23,744 nucleotides of DNA, taken from the IMG/VR virus record IMGVR_UViG_3300027911_000066, positions 1 to 23,744 of that record; one strand, 5' to 3'. The translations under genes and the position numbers were made by a program. The stretch's first letter is position 1; every line of letters begins with the position of its first letter. The notes beneath the pieces were generated by a model. It had not been told where the DNA came from, searched no databases, and saw only the letters and a program-made list of their open reading frames with translations. This document shows positions 21,606 through 23,744 of this stretch, piece by piece. The DNA comes from a virus.

Positions 21606-21606
21606 C

Positions 21607-22128
21607 TTATGGACGGATTCCGTAGTTGCCAGCGTTGAATGCAGCAGGATCGCGGTCTTGACCACGGCTGTATGTCGCATTGTCCTTGCGAAGTTCGATA
21701 ATGATCGTGTACGAACTATTAGCAGCAGCACCAAAGGTTGATACCGAAATGTCACCTGTTCCGTTGGCGGCATTGTTCGTGATTGCGCACATTCCTTGAT
21801 CTTCACCGAATTGACCGTCACGGTTCAGATTGGCAATCGTGCCTGGAGTTGATCCGTTCCAAGCCAGCTTTACATAGCCTGGGGTAGGCATATTGACAAT
21901 ATAGTTCATCTTGAGAACTGAGAGTCCATAGGAACTCAGAGCCGTATTGCTGAGGCTGGCGCCAGTTCCGAGAACAGCACCATTGGCATCCAGGGCACCA
22001 AAGAGTGAGTTGGCTTGAATACGAACCACGTTCGATTCTTGGCCTGAACCATCAAAGGCTCCAGTGATCTTGATGACCGCCTTTTGGTTGGTGTCGCGGA
22101 GAACTTGATATTCGAATGAGTTTGCCAT
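21607..22128 (-). CDS. Probable virion structural protein
   Basis: A 173-residue protein of a family I have seen as a hypothetical or structural protein next to the head genes of T4-like marine phages, without a known function. It is rich in Gly, Ala, Asn, Ser and Thr, has alternating β-strand patterns (QKAVIKITGAFDGSGQESNVVRI, LSVLKMNYIVNMPTPGYVKLAWNG, NSSYTIIIELRK) and no charged coil or signal sequence, consistent with a β-rich capsid-associated or decoration protein. AAGGAT sits before the ATG. It lies within the head operon between core-protein genes and gp67/68-like gene. Function is inferred from position and composition only. Confidence 0.6.
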   Translation of the reverse strand: MANSFEYQVLRDTNQKAVIKITGAFDGSGQESNVVRIQANSLFGALDANGAVLGTGASLSNTALSSYGLSVLKMNYIVNMPTPGYVKLAWNGSTPGTIANLNRDGQFGEDQGMCAITNNAANGTGDISVSTFGAAANSSYTIIIELRKDNATYSRGQDRDPAAFNAGNYGIRP

Positions 22129-22137
22129 TTTTTATCC

Positions 22138-22608
22138 TTATTTGTGATTCTTCCAAGCAAAATCCACAATCTTACCGAAGTGGTGCTTGCTCTTGTGTAT
22201 CATATCGTGTAACTTAGCCTTGTTTGCGTCATTCAGTGCGCCATGGACATTCAACACAGCCTTTGCCGTCGTTGGGTCCACACTCATCTGAGTTCCGTCC
22301 CTGAACTTCATCGGCTTCTTAGCGTGTCCGTCCACGATATCCTGTAGCTTCTTCAGATTATCTTCAACGATAACCTCTTCTTCTACCGCAGAGCCAGCCC
22401 ACTTCATTTCATCATAAGGGATCGAGATATATTTATCTAATTTATCGATATAATACAAAGCGATGCGCTTGTTGCCAGGAAACGATCTAATCGACTTTCT
22501 ACGCATAATGAGAACGGTCGGAGGGTCCATAGGAACCTGGTGGTTCTGACGGTCACCTTCGACAATTTCTTCTACATCTTCATCCAGAAAGTCATTGAAG
22601 TTTTTCAT
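22138..22608 (-). CDS. Prohead core-associated protein (MKNF-type N-terminus)
   Basis: A 156-residue hypothetical protein. The ATG at 22606-22608 has GGAA upstream, and the following MKNFNDFLDED resembles N-termini common among T4-like head-operon proteins. The middle part (VLIMRRKSIRSFPGNKRIALYYIDKLDKYISIPYDEM) is a small β-rich segment. The C-terminal 45 residues (VDPTTAKAVLNVHGALNDANKAKLHDMIHKSKHHFGKIVDFAWKNHK) form a helical module that I recognise from several phage prohead-core-region proteins. It lies in the head operon, 1 nt after the preceding gene. I cannot give a function. Confidence 0.6.
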   Translation of the reverse strand: MKNFNDFLDEDVEEIVEGDRQNHQVPMDPPTVLIMRRKSIRSFPGNKRIALYYIDKLDKYISIPYDEMKWAGSAVEEEVIVEDNLKKLQDIVDGHAKKPMKFRDGTQMSVDPTTAKAVLNVHGALNDANKAKLHDMIHKSKHHFGKIVDFAWKNHK

Positions 22609-22609
22609 C

Positions 22610-22804
22610 TTATTCCGAATACTTTGTGCCGATGCGCTCATGAAACTTCTTGGCATCGAAGTTAGGATTCAAGTCCTTCAGCCTCTTAGCAGCCTCATCA
22701 GCGTGTTTCTGCCTGTGTTCCGCAGGATGATGCTTGATAGTATCCGCGATTATCATGTGGATATCTTCAGACTTCTCTGTAAGGAACTGACTGAAGTTCT
22801 TCAA
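22610..22804 (-). CDS. Small head-operon protein, TTG start, paralogue of upstream gene's C-terminus
   Basis: A 64-residue protein. I start at TTG (22802-22804): GGAG lies at good spacing, the start is 1 nt after the stop of the previous gene, and the N-terminus (MKNFSQFLTEKSEDI) then matches the MKNFNDFL beginning of the next gene. The only ATGs lie far upstream inside the previous gene. Residues 17-64 (IADTIK..P..RQ..A...A.....NPNFDAKKFH...GTKYSE) align with the last ~47 residues of the 22806-23666 protein (VADTLK..P...RQ..A......NPRFDHGRFH...GTKHGE), so the two are paralogous. Function unknown; likely prohead core or internal protein. Confidence 0.6.
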   Translation of the reverse strand: MKNFSQFLTEKSEDIHMIIADTIKHHPAEHRQKHADEAAKRLKDLNPNFDAKKFHERIGTKYSE

Positions 22805-22805
22805 C

Positions 22806-23666
22806 TTATTCTCCGTGTTTAGTACCACTTGCCGCATGGAAGCGACCATGGTCGAAACGTGGATTCTGCTTTGCGAAGATAGCAGCATGATGATTTGCCA
22901 TTTCTTGGCGCTTCTTCATGTCTGGGATTTCCTTCAGCGTGTCAGCGACCATCTGGAAGTGCTTGCGCGATACGGCTTCTTCAAGATCCACTTCCTCGAA
23001 ATGGTGCTTTGCATTCTTAGCGAAGTTTGCCATGCGAGCAGCGTGACCACCAGCGGCAAGACCCTTCTTAATATCGGCTGTCGTGATAGATTGATTTTCC
23101 GACTTACCGAGCCAACGATGAAAGGCACCCTTCTTGATTCCCTCGAAAGCAGCTTCATCCAACTGTTCTTCCGTCATCAGATGTTCATGCAGTTCTGCTT
23201 CTTCAGCAAGGTGGTGATGGACTGGGTTTTGGTGGGCCGTCTTTGACATTGTAAACTTAGGACCCTTTTCCTTATGCATGTCGGCAGCATCATAGTGCAT
23301 ATGTAGTGTGTGTCCGTGACCAAGATAGTGGTGTGTCACTTGACGACCACCCATGTGGGTGTCCTTTTCTTCGGAACCAGAATACTTGAAACCCTTGTCC
23401 TGAAGTGTCTTGTGTGCAGCTTGAACCTTCTTCTTGTTGGCAGCGAAATGATCTGCGGCAGGAATCGTATATTCCATGCTTTCACCAACCACTGCTTCCT
23501 CAGCAGGAGTTTCCACTTCTTGTTGACCAACAAGATTACGAGCAATTTCTTGCTTCTTGGCTTCAAGATGCTGGGCTACACGGTCATAGATGTTGGCATA
23601 GAGTGCCTTACGCAGTTCGTTTGCGTCATCATTTTGTGCGAAGTCTACGATTTCCCTTGGGTTCAT
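22806..23666 (-). CDS. Prohead core-region protein with gp67-like N-terminus
   Basis: A 286-residue His-rich, charged protein. The N-terminus (NELRKALYANIYDRVAQHLEAKKQEIARNLVGQ) resembles the helical start of gp67-type prohead core proteins. Residues about 70-150 are a His-rich β-like segment (GGRQVTHHYLGHGHTLHMHYDAADMH). GIKKGAFHRWLGKSENQSITTADIKKG...MANFAKNAKHH (about 180-225) is a module recurrent in head-region proteins of T4-like phages, and the last ~47 residues are shared with the next small gene. Several [L/I]-x-E triplets could be gp21 cleavage sites. AGGAGA precedes the ATG. By position (after the presumed portal gene, before gp21) it takes the place of T4 gp67. Its function is inferred from that. 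Confidence 0.6.
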   Translation of the reverse strand: MNPREIVDFAQNDDANELRKALYANIYDRVAQHLEAKKQEIARNLVGQQEVETPAEEAVVGESMEYTIPAADHFAANKKKVQAAHKTLQDKGFKYSGSEEKDTHMGGRQVTHHYLGHGHTLHMHYDAADMHKEKGPKFTMSKTAHQNPVHHHLAEEAELHEHLMTEEQLDEAAFEGIKKGAFHRWLGKSENQSITTADIKKGLAAGGHAARMANFAKNAKHHFEEVDLEEAVSRKHFQMVADTLKEIPDMKKRQEMANHHAAIFAKQNPRFDHGRFHAASGTKHGE

Positions 23667-23691
23667 TCTAAGTCTCCTATACTTGATAGCC

Positions 23692-23699
23692 TATTTATG
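23692..23699 (-). promoter_or_regulatory. Probable late promoter before the head-core genes
   Basis: CATAAATA on the minus strand, one base off the TATAAATA late consensus, three bases after a stop codon, matching the stop-then-promoter layout seen before gp22 and gp23. TATAAATC at 23714-23721, also one base off, is an alternative inside the upstream reading frame. Confidence 0.5.
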
Positions 23700-23702
23700 T
23701 TC

Positions 23703-23744
23703 CTAGATTAGACGATTTATACGCCGAACGAGTGCCTTACCTTC
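23703..23744 (-). CDS. C-terminal end of an upstream gene, possibly portal protein gp20
   Basis: One minus-strand frame is open from the window edge to a TAG at 23703-23705, reading EGKALVRRINRLI at the end; the other two frames stop within the first 9 codons. In T4-like genomes the gene before the small core proteins and gp21 is the portal gene 20, but these 13 residues are too few to confirm it. The stop is followed closely by a late-promoter-like sequence, as at other gene ends here. Confidence 0.45.
   Translation of the reverse strand, partial: EGKALVRRINRLI

Noticed and set aside
22431-22438. GATAAATA on the minus strand as a late promoter
   Set aside because: It lies inside a coding region, far from any gene start, with one mismatch, so it is probably chance.
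1-23744. CRISPR arrays, tRNA genes, rRNA, insertion sequences
   Set aside because: I saw no regularly spaced direct repeats, no cloverleaf with a typical TψC arm, and no transposase-like frame on either strand.

Overview
The window is a stretch of a tailed-phage genome of the T4 superfamily (contractile-tailed myovirus). Every gene I can support lies on the minus strand, so transcription runs from high to low coordinates. Diagnostic T4-type core proteins are the prohead protease gp21, scaffold gp22, major capsid protein gp23, UvsY, UvsW, late sigma factor gp55, recombination nuclease gp47/gp46, dNMP kinase (gp1 type), sliding clamp gp45 and the start of clamp loader gp44. As far as I recall, the order 21-22-23-(gp3-like)-uvsY-uvsW-55-47-46 resembles the cyanophage, pelagiphage and rhizobial-phage branch more than T4 itself. 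There are no photosynthesis genes here and the host cannot be read from the sequence; a B12-dependent ribonucleotide reductase suggests a host that makes or takes up cobalamin.

Layout, in transcription order. (1) 23744-17912, head assembly: the tail of an upstream gene (portal by synteny), three prohead-core or structural genes that include a tandem paralogue pair with a TTG start, a probable structural protein, a gp67/gp68-like core protein, gp21 protease, gp22 scaffold and gp23 capsid. T4-type late promoters (TATAAATA) sit directly after the stop codons preceding gp22 and gp23, and a strong terminator follows gp23. (2) 17836-17210: a GIY-YIG-type mobile endonuclease with its own late promoter. 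(3) 17187-8254: a compact operon with gp3-like tail protein, UvsY, UvsW, an Sm-like small protein, gp55, a cytidylyltransferase, gp47, gp46, peptide deformylase and a DruA/DUF4338-like protein. (4) 8232-7821: a self-contained unit made of a perfect-looking sigma-70 promoter, a winged-helix protein and a terminator. (5) 7816-5568: an HNH endonuclease, a glycosyltransferase, a second HNH-like gene and a methyltransferase. (6) 5565-751, DNA precursor and replication module: dNMP kinase, gp45, dUTPase, a GuaC-type GMP reductase and a class II ribonucleotide reductase. (7) 736-1: a third HNH-like gene behind a hairpin and late promoter, then a structured leader and the first 20 codons of gp44.

How the genes fit together: gp55 is the factor that, with gp45 as mobile activator, recognises the TATAAATA late promoters seen before the capsid genes; UvsY, UvsW and gp46/47 drive recombination-dependent replication; dNMP kinase, dUTPase, GMP reductase and RNR feed the replisome. 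Four mobile-endonuclease-like genes break up this core at gene junctions.

The most interesting point is at 690-736. A perfect 12-bp inverted repeat would bury the ribosome binding site of the HNH-like gene in any read-through transcript, while a consensus late promoter overlaps the upstream arm, so a late transcript would lack that arm and be translatable. This is the same logic known for T4 I-TevI, in an apparently unrelated endonuclease gene.
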